Shown here: positions 43,951-52,613 of the stretch, in pieces
Layout: each line of letters begins with the position of its first letter
Numbering within the stretch: the stretch's first letter is position 1
Assembly (NCBI RefSeq): GCF_039541955.1
Contig: NZ_BAABHF010000019.1
Span: 62,001 to 126,000 of the forward strand
Origin: Actinoallomurus oryzae
Lineage (GTDB): Bacteria > Actinomycetota > Actinomycetes > Streptosporangiales > Streptosporangiaceae
Direction: 5' to 3'
DNA: 64,000 nucleotides
Translations under genes and position numbers: made by a program
Notes under the pieces: generated by a model
The model's input: the letters and a program-made list of their open reading frames with translations, nothing else
The model's database searches: none
What the model was told of the DNA's origin: nothing

Positions 43951-44276
43951 CCGATCGCCTCCCCATCCGCCTCGGCACCCGGCCTGCCGAGATCAGGAAA
44001 GTCGGAAACCGCCGGTCTGTCCAGGAGGCCGTCCAGCGCGCCGGACCGGGGACTCCCGCGGGCCGTACGCGGCGGTCCGCGGCGCCCGTGGGTCCGGGTG
44101 GCACATACGGTGCGGTCTGTTGTCGCCCGGCAATTACGGCCGGTATCGTGGCACATCACCATCGAAGCGGGCTTCCCGCTCAGGGAGCGGGAGTGTGGGA
44201 CAGTGACCACGGTTCGCGGGGCGGACGGGACGTCAGACCCGGCATCACGGTCGGCTCGTGAGAGGCCGAGACCCCG
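43951..44276. other. divergent intergenic region
   Basis: About 325 bp between the methyltransferase (minus) and the receiver-SpoIIE gene (plus). A short hairpin (TTCCCGCTC paired with GAGCGGGAG near 44173-44193) is the only structure I see; it lies in the leader of the SpoIIE gene. No open frame with coding character. Confidence 0.4.
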
Positions 44277-45485
44277 GTGAAGACCCTTGGCGCGTCGTCG
44301 TCGGCGGGCGTTCCGGTGGTGGGGCGGGACGCGCTGCGGATCCTGTTGATCGAGGACGACCTGGGCGACGCGGTGCTGGTCCAGGAGTTCCTCGACGAGG
44401 CGGACCTGGACGCGGGCCTGACCGTCGCCCGCAGCCTCGCCGAAGCCCGCGACCTGCTGGCCGGCTCCCCGTCCTTCCACTGCGTGCTGGTTGACCTGTC
44501 GCTGCCGGACGCCGACGGCCTGGACCTGCTGCGGAAGGTCCTCTCGCTGGCCCCTCGTGCCGCCGTGCTCGTGCTGACCGGCCTGAACGACGTGCAGGTC
44601 GGGGTGGCCGCGGTCGCCGCCGGCGCCGAAGACTACCTGGTCAAGCAGGAGGTCGAACCCGCGCTGCTGGCGCGGGCGCTGCGGTACGCGCTGGAGCGCA
44701 AACGCGCCGAAGAGTCCGAGCGCGAACTCGTCGAGGCACGCCTGCTCAGCCGGGAGAACACCCGGCTGGCCCAGGGCCTGCTGCCGGTACCACGGCTCCG
44801 TGACGACCGGCTGCGCCACCACACCCGCTATCGCCCCGGCCACCGCCGCGCCCTGCTCGGCGGGGACTTCTACGACACCATCCAGACCCCCGACGGCGCC
44901 GTCCACCTCATGATCGGTGACGTGAGCGGCCACGGGCCCGACGAGGCCTCGCTCGGCGTACGGCTCCGCATGGCCTGGCGCACGCTCGTGCTGACCGGCC
45001 TCACCGGTGGCGACCTGCTCAGCACGCTCGACGAGGTCCTGACGCTCGAGCGGTGGACCGAAGAGATCTTCACCACCCTCTGCATGATCACGATCGCGCC
45101 CGACCAGTCCCACGCCACCGTGTACCGCGCCGGTCACCCCCGGCCCCTGCTGTTCGACGCCACCACCGTCGAGGCCCTTCCGGAGGCCGACTGCGGCCCC
45201 GCGCTCGGCCTGTTCCCCGACGCCGAGTGGCCCGCGTCCACCGTCGGGCTGCCCGGCGCCTGGGCACTGATGCTCTACACCGACGGGCTCATCGAAGGAC
45301 GCGTCGGCGACGGCCCCCGGCGTCTCGACACCGAGGGCCTGCTCGCGCTCGCCCGCGACGCGCTGAGCGACGGCCTGACCGGGCAGGACCTGCTCGACGC
45401 CCTCGTCGCCGAGGCGGAGAGCCTCAACGGCGGCGGGCTCACCGACGACGTCGCCGTCCTCCTGGTCAGCGGAGAACGGCGGTGA
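44277..45485 (+). CDS. response regulator-SpoIIE/PP2C phosphatase
   Basis: A 402-residue protein. The receiver domain (residues 20-140) has LLIEDDLGDAVL, phospho-acceptor Asp73 in CVLVDLSLPDADG and Lys in YLVKQEV. A helical linker (RALRYALERKRAEESERELV) leads to a SpoIIE/PP2C domain (GGDFYDTIQT, MIGDVSGHGPDEA, LYTDGLIEGR, LTDDVAVLLV). It should dephosphorylate an STAS-type antagonist when the receiver is phosphorylated, activating a sigma factor. The STAS protein at 29.4-29.8 kb is a possible but distant target. The GTG start has no strong ribosome site. Confidence 0.9.
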   Translation: MKTLGASSSAGVPVVGRDALRILLIEDDLGDAVLVQEFLDEADLDAGLTVARSLAEARDLLAGSPSFHCVLVDLSLPDADGLDLLRKVLSLAPRAAVLVLTGLNDVQVGVAAVAAGAEDYLVKQEVEPALLARALRYALERKRAEESERELVEARLLSRENTRLAQGLLPVPRLRDDRLRHHTRYRPGHRRALLGGDFYDTIQTPDGAVHLMIGDVSGHGPDEASLGVRLRMAWRTLVLTGLTGGDLLSTLDEVLTLERWTEEIFTTLCMITIAPDQSHATVYRAGHPRPLLFDATTVEALPEADCGPALGLFPDAEWPASTVGLPGAWALMLYTDGLIEGRVGDGPRRLDTEGLLALARDALSDGLTGQDLLDALVAEAESLNGGGLTDDVAVLLVSGERR

Positions 45486-45671
45486 CGGCGTCCTGACCGC
45501 CCACGGCCCGTGCGCGCACGTCACCGCGCCGGTGGGCCACGGCGACGTCATCGGCATCGCCCGCCTTCCCGTGCCGGCCGCCGAGCCGCCCCGCTGAGCG
45601 ACACGGCGCACCGGCCCGGGACGCGTCCGCTTTCCGCCGATCCCTCGATCACCGGCGCGCCGGGTGGAATC

Positions 45672-47078
45672 ATGTCCGCGGATGAACGTGCCCCCGAGGA
45701 GGCGACGGTGAGCCAACCCCCCGGCGAGTCTCCGGCCGACGAGTCCCCATCGAGCGGCTTCACCGGCGGTGAGCCCACGTCCGGCCGTACGAACGAGCCC
45801 GGCGACGGCCCGGCCGACGCGACCCGGACCGACCGTCCGCGCGAGGCCGCCTCCAGTGAGCAGGCCGGGCCGCGCCCCTCCGCACCGGCGGGCGTGCCCC
45901 AGGGGCAGGGCGCGGCGCCGTGGTGGGCGCAGCAGCGGCCGCCGGCTCCCCCGCCGTCCGGCATGCCGGGGCAGCCGCCCCCGCCGCCGTACCACCCGCA
46001 GCAGCCGCAGCAACCGCCCTGGGCCTACGGACCCCAGGCTCCGCCGGCACGTCCCGGCGGACCGGTCGCGCCGGACGCGTCCGCAGGCCGCGACCGGCTC
46101 CTTCCGCACCTGGTCTGGGAGGGCGTGCTGCTGGTCGTCACCGCCGTCCTGATGATCGGCGTGGCCGCCGGCGCCTCCGGGCACGGCGTCGAGTCGGCCC
46201 TGAGCCAGGCCGGATACCTCGGTCTGCTGGCCGCCGGGCTGGCGTTCTCACTGCGCACCGGTTCCCCGAACCTCGCGGCCGGGACCATCACCGCCTTCAG
46301 CGGCACGCTGGCCGCCTATCTCGCCACCGGGCACGGGTGGGGGAAGTTCGCCGCCCTGCTCGTGGCGGTCCTCCTCGCCGCGTTCATCGGGCTCTTGCTC
46401 GGTGCCCTGGCCGTCCTGTTGTCCGTGCCGTCCTGGGCACTGACCCTGGGGGCCGCCGCCGTCCTGCAGGCGATCATGCTCAAGATCACCCATGGCATGC
46501 TGATCCCGATACGGTTCGGCTCGTACTCCACCGCGATGTGGTACGGGATCTTCTTCGTGGTCTCGGTGGGCGGCGGGGCGCTGTGGCTCGTACCCGGCGT
46601 TCGCGGGGCGCTCGGCGGTGCCCGCAGGACGGGCGACCCGGCGCGGTGGACCGACCCTCGCGGCGGTCTCGGCGTCCTCGCCGGGCTCACCGGCTCGAGT
46701 TTCCTCGCCGGGCTGGCCGCCGTTCCGCTGCTCATGTTCTTTCGCCAGGCCGAGCCGGACACCGTGACTCTGACGACGCTCCCGCTCGCCGCCGTGCTGC
46801 TGGGCGGGGTGAGCGTCTTCGGACGGCGGGCCGGGGTGTTCGGCACCCTGTTCGCGGTCACGATCCTCGCGCTCATCCACTGGATCATCGCCTACAACGG
46901 CGGCTCGTCCTGGATCGGCACGCTCGTGGTCGGCCTCGCGGCGGTCGTCGGCCTCGGCGTCAGCCGGGGGATCGAGAGCATCACCGACACCCTGAACCGG
47001 GCCCGTCCCGCGACCGCCGCTCCCCCGCCGCCGTTGCCTTCGCCGTACGTCCCGCCACCGCCGCCGCCCCTCCGCTGA
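45672..47078 (+). CDS. orphan ABC-type permease with long Pro-rich cytoplasmic tail
   Basis: A 468-residue membrane protein. The first 145 residues are acidic and then Pro/Gln-rich (PGQPPPPPYHPQQPQQPPWA). About ten membrane segments follow that resemble BPD_transp_2 (RbsC-type) permeases: QAGYLGLLAAGLAFSLRTGS, LLLGALAVLLSVPSWALTLG, AVLLGGVSVFGRRAGVFGTL. The end is Pro-rich again (APPPPLPSPYVPPPPPP). No ATPase or binding protein lies nearby, so its partner is elsewhere or its role is not sugar transport. The ATG at 45672 is chosen; frames further upstream have no clear ribosome site. Confidence 0.75.
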   Translation: MSADERAPEEATVSQPPGESPADESPSSGFTGGEPTSGRTNEPGDGPADATRTDRPREAASSEQAGPRPSAPAGVPQGQGAAPWWAQQRPPAPPPSGMPGQPPPPPYHPQQPQQPPWAYGPQAPPARPGGPVAPDASAGRDRLLPHLVWEGVLLVVTAVLMIGVAAGASGHGVESALSQAGYLGLLAAGLAFSLRTGSPNLAAGTITAFSGTLAAYLATGHGWGKFAALLVAVLLAAFIGLLLGALAVLLSVPSWALTLGAAAVLQAIMLKITHGMLIPIRFGSYSTAMWYGIFFVVSVGGGALWLVPGVRGALGGARRTGDPARWTDPRGGLGVLAGLTGSSFLAGLAAVPLLMFFRQAEPDTVTLTTLPLAAVLLGGVSVFGRRAGVFGTLFAVTILALIHWIIAYNGGSSWIGTLVVGLAAVVGLGVSRGIESITDTLNRARPATAAPPPPLPSPYVPPPPPPLR

Positions 47079-47100
47079 GCGGCCGTTTCACGGGCTGCGC

Positions 47101-48309
47101 TCAGCGGGGCAGGACGCGGCGAAGACGGCGGCGCCACCGCGCGGAGTGACGCCGCCATCCGCGGACGTGACGGTCCCCGGCCAGCTCGGCGAAGAGGTGT
47201 TCGTACCGCTCGACGATGGGCCCGGGGTCGAAGCGGCGGGCGGAGACCAGCGCGGCCTGCCCCATGTGACGGCGGGCGGTCGCGTCGGAGACGAGTTCGA
47301 GGAGCGCGTCGGCCAGGGCCCCGCCGTCGCCGACCGGGACGAGCACGCCGTCGACGCCGGGCGTGATGATCTCCGCGGGGCCCAGCGGGCAGTCCGTGCT
47401 CACCACCGGCACTCCGCAGCGCATGGCCTCGGCCAGGGTCATGCCGAAGGACTCGGCGGAGGAGGCGGACGCGACGATGGACGCCTGCGCGAACTCGGCC
47501 TCGATCGGGGAGCGCGCCCCCATCAGCCTCGCCTGGCCCTCGAGGCCGCGCTCCCCGATCAGCTCTTTGAGCCGTTCCCGCTCCGGACCGGCGCCGTAGA
47601 TTCGCAGGGTCCACTCGGGGTACTTGGCGGAGACCTGCGCGAACGCGTCGATCAGCAGGTCGAAACGCTTGCCGCGGACGAGCCGCCCGGCCGCCGCGAT
47701 CACCGTCGCGGTGCCGTCCGACGGCGGGATCGGCGGCTCGGGCACGATGTTGGGCACGGCCAGCACGCGGACGCCCGGCAACGGCATCCGGGCCCGGTAG
47801 ACGGCGGCGTCCGCCTCGGTCGTGGTGACCACGGCGTCCAGCTCGGCGTAGCGCCGGGCCAGCTCGCCGCGCAGCCTCTTGCCGTGAGCGTCGTGGGTGA
47901 GGTGCTCCTGCGCGATGCGCAGGGCACGGCGCGGGCCGAACCGGGCGAGGTAGACATTGATACCGGGGCGGGTGCCGATGATCACGTCGGCTGCGCAGCG
48001 GCGCAGGTGTTCCTCGGCTCGCAGGTCGGTGAGCCGGCTGTACTGCCGGTACCGCTTCTCCGCGGCCGGGAAGACGACCGCGGGCTCGCGCAGCCGCGGG
48101 TCCGCCATGTCGGGTGAGCCCTCGCGCAGATCCACCAGCGGAACCAGCCGTACGCGCGGATCGACCTCGAACCGGGGGCGCGCGCGGTGGCGGAGCATCG
48201 AGACGATCTCCACGTCGTGGTGGTCGGCGAGCGCGGCGGCCAGGTTCCACGTCGTACGGACCGTCCCGCCGATGCCGTAGGCGTTGTGGAGCAACAGTGT
48301 GATCTTCAC
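47101..48309 (-). CDS. GT4-family glycosyltransferase
   Basis: A 402-residue GT-B enzyme: N-terminal LLLHNAYGIGGTVRTTWNLA (acceptor side with the GGT loop), VIGTRPGINVY, AAGRLVRGKRFDLLIDAFAQ, LRIYGAGPERERLKELI, and the EX7E motif in SSAESFGMTLAEAMRCGVPVV. The C-terminus is Arg-rich (RRHSARWRRRLRRVLPR), suggesting membrane association. It starts with GTG and is divergent from the BlaI gene; the palindromes in between could control both. The substrate is unknown; a cell-surface glycan is likely. Confidence 0.9.
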   Translation of the reverse strand: MKITLLLHNAYGIGGTVRTTWNLAAALADHHDVEIVSMLRHRARPRFEVDPRVRLVPLVDLREGSPDMADPRLREPAVVFPAAEKRYRQYSRLTDLRAEEHLRRCAADVIIGTRPGINVYLARFGPRRALRIAQEHLTHDAHGKRLRGELARRYAELDAVVTTTEADAAVYRARMPLPGVRVLAVPNIVPEPPIPPSDGTATVIAAAGRLVRGKRFDLLIDAFAQVSAKYPEWTLRIYGAGPERERLKELIGERGLEGQARLMGARSPIEAEFAQASIVASASSAESFGMTLAEAMRCGVPVVSTDCPLGPAEIITPGVDGVLVPVGDGGALADALLELVSDATARRHMGQAALVSARRFDPGPIVERYEHLFAELAGDRHVRGWRRHSARWRRRLRRVLPR

Positions 48310-48375
48310 CGGCCGTGTTCCGGTCCTCTCCCCGTCCGTGCCGCCCTCCCGGGCTCATGACACACTCGACGCGTC

Positions 48376-48412
48376 TTCTACAATGCAATAGAATTTCTAC
48401 ATCACTGTAGAA
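48376..48412. promoter_or_regulatory. BlaI-type operators
   Basis: TTCTACATCACTGTAGAA (48395-48412) is a near-perfect palindrome with the TACA/TGTA core of BlaI/MecI/CopY sites. TTCTACAATGCAATAGAA (48376-48393) is a weaker copy 19 bp away. They lie 24-60 bp upstream of the BlaI start and 67 bp or more upstream of the divergent glycosyltransferase. Confidence 0.8.
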
Positions 48413-48435
48413 GGTACCTCAGGGACGCACAAACC

Positions 48436-48810
48436 ATGACCCATCCCCACGATCAGGGCCGACGACGCGCCAAGGGCCAACTCGAAGCCGAGATCCTCAC
48501 CGTGCTGCACCAGGCCGACGGACCGATGACCACCGGACAGGTCATCGAACGCCTCGGCGGCGGCCTCGCCTACAGCACCGTGGTGACGATCCTCACGCGC
48601 CTGCACGCGAAGCGGCAGCTCACCCGCACACCGCGCGGGCGCGCCTACGCGTACGCCCCCGTCGCCGACGAGGCGGGCCTCGCCGCCCGGCGCATGCGCG
48701 GCTACCTGGACGGGCGGCCGGACCGCGCGGCCGTGCTCACCCGTTTCGTCGGCGACCTGACGGCCGACGACGAGGACCTGCTCCGGCAGCTTCTCGACAC
48801 CGGCCACTAG
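48436..48810 (+). CDS. BlaI/MecI/CopY-family repressor (pair 1)
   Basis: A 124-residue winged-helix repressor: QLEAEILTVLHQADGPMTTG, LAYSTVVTILTRLHAKRQL (recognition helix region) and a C-terminal dimerisation helix (VLTRFVGDLTADDEDLLRQLL). It is normally inactivated by cleavage by its M56 partner, encoded 7 nt downstream. The two TTCTACA palindromes upstream are its likely operators. Confidence 0.92.
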   Translation: MTHPHDQGRRRAKGQLEAEILTVLHQADGPMTTGQVIERLGGGLAYSTVVTILTRLHAKRQLTRTPRGRAYAYAPVADEAGLAARRMRGYLDGRPDRAAVLTRFVGDLTADDEDLLRQLLDTGH

Positions 48811-48817
48811 GACCGCC

Positions 48818-49723
48818 ATGCGCGTCGCCGTCTACCTGCCGCTGCTGCTCACGCTGCTGGCCACGCCCGGCGCCCGCCTGCTCGCCGCACGCTGCGAACC
48901 TCGGCTGGCCACCTGGCTGCTCACCCTCTCGGCGCTCGTGCTGGCCGCCGCCGGAACCGTCTCGCTGGCGCTGCTCACCCTCACCGGCCTGCTGCGCGTC
49001 CCGGTGCTGGCCGCCCTCGGGCAGTGGTCGCTCCACCTCGCCGCACGCCGGGACCCGGTCGAGCTGTCGGTCGCGGCCGCCGCGAGCCTGCTGCTCACCC
49101 TGGCCACCGTCGCCGCCGTACGCGTCTTCGCGATTCGCTGCCGGTCCCTGGCCCGCGCCGCCACGGACGCCGCGTGCCTGGCCGCCACGGACGGCCTGGT
49201 GATCGTCGAGGACCCGGTGCCGGACGCGTACGCGCTGCCGGGGCTGCCCGGACGCGTCGTCGTCTCCACCGGCATGCTCGACACCCTCGACCCGGGGGAA
49301 CGCGCCATCCTGCTCGCGCACGAGCGCACCCACCTCGCGGGCCACCACTACGCCTTCGTCGCCCTCGCCCAGCTCGGCGCCGCGGCCAATCCCCTGCTGC
49401 GCCCGCTCGCCACGGCCGTCGCCTACACCGTCGAACGCTGGGCCGACGAACGCGCGGCGGCGGTCACCGGCGACCGCCGGCGCGTGGCGCGCACGGTCGG
49501 CAAGGCGGCACTGGCCGCCGGCCGTGCCCGCTCGCGAGAGGCCACCCTCGGGATCCGCGGCGCCGGCCCGGTCCCCCGCCGCGTCGCCGCCCTGCTCGGG
49601 CCGCCGGCCGCCATGCGCGCCACCCCGGCCCTGGCGACCGCCGCCGTGCTGGGCACGGCGATCTGGTCCACCTCCGAGGCCGTACAGGACCTGCACGTAC
49701 TGCTGCGCTTCGTCGGCGCCTGA
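48818..49723 (+). CDS. M56-family membrane metallopeptidase (pair 1, BlaR1-like without sensor domain)
   Basis: A 301-residue protein with four or more membrane segments. The zinc protease motif ILLAHERTHLAGHH and the downstream Glu in VERWADERAAAV are typical of M56. The extracellular penicillin-binding sensor of BlaR1/MecR1 is absent, as usual for actinobacterial short forms. It should cleave the BlaI partner in response to an unknown membrane signal. Ribosome site AGGA precedes the ATG. Confidence 0.9.
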   Translation: MRVAVYLPLLLTLLATPGARLLAARCEPRLATWLLTLSALVLAAAGTVSLALLTLTGLLRVPVLAALGQWSLHLAARRDPVELSVAAAASLLLTLATVAAVRVFAIRCRSLARAATDAACLAATDGLVIVEDPVPDAYALPGLPGRVVVSTGMLDTLDPGERAILLAHERTHLAGHHYAFVALAQLGAAANPLLRPLATAVAYTVERWADERAAAVTGDRRRVARTVGKAALAAGRARSREATLGIRGAGPVPRRVAALLGPPAAMRATPALATAAVLGTAIWSTSEAVQDLHVLLRFVGA

Positions 49724-49809
49724 CCGTGGGATCGGCCGGGCGGCCGGTGGCCGGTCGCGCCCACGCCGGCCGGGCCCGGCGCTCGCGGTCGGGCTCGGCC
49801 GGTCGTGTT

Positions 49810-49941
49810 CGCCCGCCGGTCGCGCCCGGCCGCCGTACTACGCGTCTCCGCGTACGCCCGCCCGTCACGCCCCGCCGCCGTACTACGCGTCCTCTCGTAC
49901 GCCCGCCGGCGGGCCCGTTTCGCCGTACGCACATCCGCGTA
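49810..49941 (+). repeat. 45-bp tandem repeat, about three units
   Basis: Units at 49810-49854 and 49855-49899 are 45 bp each and nearly identical; a third, diverged unit of 42 bp runs to 49941. In one plus frame each unit gives 15 residues with PPYYAS and RTPA, a Pro/Tyr-rich repeat that runs into the membrane-protein gene at 50001. It may be a translated N-terminal extension or a non-coding array. Confidence 0.65.
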
Positions 49942-50000
49942 GGTTCGGTGCCGCTCCGGAGCCGACGCCCGACGGCACCCCCGTGGCCACGATAGGGCGG

Positions 50001-50405
50001 GTGAACACCGACGACCCGCCCACGGGGAGAACCGCTCCGGCCCGGTCCGCGATCGGCCGGGCCCATGGCCGGCACCGCGTATTCCTGATCGCCACCTGCG
50101 CGGCTCTGGTCCTGGCCGCCATCGGCGACGAGGCTCCCGGCTATGACGGGCCCGGCCCGTTCATCGACCTGGCGTTCGCGGTGACGGTGGCGCTGGTCCG
50201 GTGGAGGTTCGCCCCACTGGTCATCGCCGCCATGAGCGCCTTCTTCCTCTTCGGAGGACTCGCCGCAGGAGGGTTCGCGCACCGGCTGATCCAGCCGGAC
50301 CGCGCCTTGGACTTCACCGCCGGCTGGCTGCAGATGCTCGGCTTCGCCGCCGCCGTCGTCTTCGCCGTGGCCTCGACCGTCCACGCCCGCCGCCCATCTC
50401 GCTGA
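50001..50405 (+). CDS. small membrane protein with three to four helices
   Basis: A 134-residue protein: basic N-terminal tail (HGRHR), then hydrophobic segments VFLIATCAALVLAAI, FIDLAFAVTVALV, FAPLVIAAMSAFFLFGGLAA and LQMLGFAAAVVFAVAST. I recognise no family. The GTG at 50001 is the likely start, but the frame is open back through the Pro/Tyr repeats, so a longer protein is possible. It is followed by another small membrane protein gene after 22 nt. Confidence 0.6.
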   Translation: MNTDDPPTGRTAPARSAIGRAHGRHRVFLIATCAALVLAAIGDEAPGYDGPGPFIDLAFAVTVALVRWRFAPLVIAAMSAFFLFGGLAAGGFAHRLIQPDRALDFTAGWLQMLGFAAAVVFAVASTVHARRPSR

Positions 50406-50427
50406 CCCCACCGCGAAGGGATCAATC

Positions 50428-50862
50428 ATGTTTCGTCACCGTCGTCTGAGCCGCAGCACGCTCATCTCGTTCGCCGGCCTGCTCGTCGGTATCGGCGGCC
50501 TGGTCATCCAGTGGATCGCCGACCCGTCGAAGTTCGCCGACGCCCAGCGCTCCTTCGGCGTCGCCTTCCCGCCCGGCATCGCGTTCATCGTCGTGGCCGG
50601 CCTGCTGACGCTGGTCACCGCACGCTGGTGGTGGCATGCCGTCTTCGGGGTGTTCATCGCGTTCTGGATCGCCGGCGTCGGCACCCTGGCCGGCCAGCTG
50701 ACCCCTAATCTGACCTCGCGCAACGCCGGTACAGTGGCCGGCAACGTGGTCATGACCGCCGGCCTCGTCCTCGCCTTCGCCGCCGGCGTCCACAGCATGG
50801 TCACGGCGTTCCGCACCCGGCGGACCGTCCGGCGTGAGACCGGCCGCGCGCCTCAGGCGTGA
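50428..50862 (+). CDS. small four-helix membrane protein, unknown
   Basis: A 144-residue protein with four clear membrane segments (LISFAGLLVGIGGLVIQWIA, IAFIVVAGLLTLV, WWHAVFGVFIAFWIAGVG, VVMTAGLVLAFAAGV) and an Arg-rich C-terminus (FRTRRTVRRETGR). AAGGGA lies 6 nt before the ATG. I know no family. Its 3' end overlaps the convergent PfkB kinase gene by 10 bp. Confidence 0.75.
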   Translation: MFRHRRLSRSTLISFAGLLVGIGGLVIQWIADPSKFADAQRSFGVAFPPGIAFIVVAGLLTLVTARWWWHAVFGVFIAFWIAGVGTLAGQLTPNLTSRNAGTVAGNVVMTAGLVLAFAAGVHSMVTAFRTRRTVRRETGRAPQA

Positions 50863-51764
50863 CGGGGCCAGGCCGCGCCCGGCAGCGCGTCGCCGGCGTG
50901 CTCGGGAAGCGCTCCCGAGTGAGAGGCGACCAGAGCACCGAGTGCGTTGGCCCGCCGGAGGATCTCCGCGGCCGGGAGCCCACGGTGGATCCCGTCGACC
51001 ATGGCGGCGGTGAAGGCGTCTCCGGCTCCCACCGCGTCGACGACCGTCACCCGCGGCGGAGCCTGCTGCACGAACACGCCGTCGAACAGCAACGCGCCGC
51101 CGCGGGCTCCGCGGGAGCAGGCGACGGCGCGCATGCCGTAGCGGCCGGCGATGTCGCGCACGGCCTCCTCGATGCCTTCGTGTGACCGGCTCAGGTGGGG
51201 CAGTTCGCGTTCGCTGACCTTCAGCACGTTGGCGGTTCGGGCCAGGCCGTCCACGAGCCGGGGCGTCCAGCAGCCGGGCCTCAGGTTCACGTCGTACACG
51301 CGCAGTGCGTCCGGGTAGTGGGACGTCAGCCGGGAGATCGCGTCGAAGGTCGCGGGCCGGCAGGCCGCGAGCGTGCCGTAGACCAGGACATCGGGGGCGT
51401 GATCCGGGGGCTCCACGGGCCCACCGGCGGCCAGCAGGTCGTACGCCGCCGGCTTGACGATCTCGAAGGTCGGATCGCCGGACGGATCGAGGACCACCTC
51501 GGCGCGGCCGGTGGGAACTCCCGGCGCGGTGCGCACCCGCGAGGTGTCGACTCCCAGCTCCCGCATCCGCGCGAGCGCGGCGCGGCCGGGCTCGTCATCG
51601 CCGACGGCGGTGAGATAGGTCGCCGTGAAACCCATGCGGCGCAGCTGGGCGGTGACGTTGAGCGGTGCCCCGCCCAGCCGCCTCCCGGACGGCAGCATGT
51701 CCCACAGCACTTCGCCGATCCCCAGGACCGACGCGCTTTCGATTCCCTCGCTCCGCTCGGTCAT
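50853..51764 (-). CDS. PfkB-family carbohydrate kinase (fructokinase-like), N-terminus from the repeat element
   Basis: A 303-residue ribokinase-fold kinase: GIGEVLWDMLPSGRRLGGAP at the start and the anion-hole/catalytic motif VDAVGAGDAFTAAMVDG near residue 250. The first nine residues, MTERSEGIE, are the repeat peptide, fused in frame; family members normally begin near VLGIGE. GGAG sits 6 nt before the ATG. It lies 16 nt after the M56 gene in the same direction and may be co-transcribed. The substrate is probably fructose or a similar ketose. Confidence 0.9.
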   Translation of the reverse strand: MTERSEGIESASVLGIGEVLWDMLPSGRRLGGAPLNVTAQLRRMGFTATYLTAVGDDEPGRAALARMRELGVDTSRVRTAPGVPTGRAEVVLDPSGDPTFEIVKPAAYDLLAAGGPVEPPDHAPDVLVYGTLAACRPATFDAISRLTSHYPDALRVYDVNLRPGCWTPRLVDGLARTANVLKVSERELPHLSRSHEGIEEAVRDIAGRYGMRAVACSRGARGGALLFDGVFVQQAPPRVTVVDAVGAGDAFTAAMVDGIHRGLPAAEILRRANALGALVASHSGALPEHAGDALPGAAWPRHA

Positions 51765-51773
51765 GAGAACTCC
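51738..51773 (-). repeat. truncated repeat-element copy forming the PfkB start
   Basis: GGAGTTCTCATGACC and the following bases match the tail and first 27 bp of the 68-bp element (reading MTERSEGIE), then diverge into kinase sequence. The upstream copy body is absent. Here the element has supplied a ribosome site, start codon and nine N-terminal codons to a real gene. Confidence 0.75.
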
Positions 51774-51780
51774 ATCCGGC

Positions 51781-52611
51781 TCAGTGTGGCGCGTGTTCCG
51801 CGACCACGTCGATCTTCGCGGGGCCGTGCTTCACGTCGCCGATGAGGTCCTGCGCGGTGAGGCCGGAGCACAGCAGCAGGCCCAGAGCCGCCAAGGTCAG
51901 GCCGATGCGGCGGCGGGGCGGCGGGCGCAGCAGCGCGGCGACGCGGCGGGGCACCGGTCCGGGCCGCGCGGCGCCGATGCCCATCCGAACGGGCGAGACC
52001 CCGCCCGACGCGAGGGCGACCTTGCCGATCACCTGTGCCGCCATGACGCGGTCACCGACGGCCGTGGCCGCCCGTTCGTCGGCCCAGCGTTCGGTGGCGT
52101 ACCAGAGCGCGCGCCGCATCGGCCACAGCAGCGGGTTGGCCGCCGACGCGACGCGGACGACGGCGCGGAAGAGATGGTGGCGCCCGCTCAGGTGGGCCGC
52201 CTCGTGCGCGAACAGCACTCGGCGTTCGTCCGGGTCGAGGGCGTCCAGCATGCCGGTCGACACGACCACCCGGCCGGGAACGGAGTAGGCGTCGATCCGG
52301 TCGTCGGCCACCACCGCGACGACGCCGTCGCCGGGCAGGTCACGCGCCCGCCGGCGGGCCGAGCGCAGGGCGTGCGCCTGCCCGTACGCCGCGGACGCCG
52401 CCCCGGCCACCGCGGCCGCGAACGTCAGGGCGGCGAGGAGATGACCGCGGGCCAGGGCGAAGAGGGGTACCAGCGAGGCGACCGCCACCCCGGCCGCGAG
52501 GACGGTGAGCACCCAGGAGGCCGTACGGGGCGGGAGGCGCTCGGCGAGCGGGTGGGCGGCCAGGGCGACGACCGCCGGGCACACGAACGGCAGGTAGGCG
52601 TCGACGTCCAT
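51781..52611 (-). CDS. M56-family membrane metallopeptidase (pair 2)
   Basis: A 276-residue paralogue of the pair-1 protease: LFAHEAAHLSGRHH (HExxH), the downstream Glu in TERWADERAATAV, and membrane segments at both ends. The sensor domain is absent. It starts 2 nt after the BlaI stop. Both pairs share RVVVSTGMLD and PGPVPRRVAALL, so they are duplicates of one ancestral pair that have diverged. Confidence 0.9.
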   Translation of the reverse strand: MDVDAYLPFVCPAVVALAAHPLAERLPPRTASWVLTVLAAGVAVASLVPLFALARGHLLAALTFAAAVAGAASAAYGQAHALRSARRRARDLPGDGVVAVVADDRIDAYSVPGRVVVSTGMLDALDPDERRVLFAHEAAHLSGRHHLFRAVVRVASAANPLLWPMRRALWYATERWADERAATAVGDRVMAAQVIGKVALASGGVSPVRMGIGAARPGPVPRRVAALLRPPPRRRIGLTLAALGLLLCSGLTAQDLIGDVKHGPAKIDVVAEHAPH

Positions 52612-52613
52612 GG

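Noticed and set aside
43929..46184. 751-codon open frame on the minus strand
   Set aside because: It runs antisense through the receiver-SpoIIE gene and into the permease gene, is low-complexity Gly/Arg/Gln-rich and has no ribosome site. The plus-strand genes have full domain motifs.
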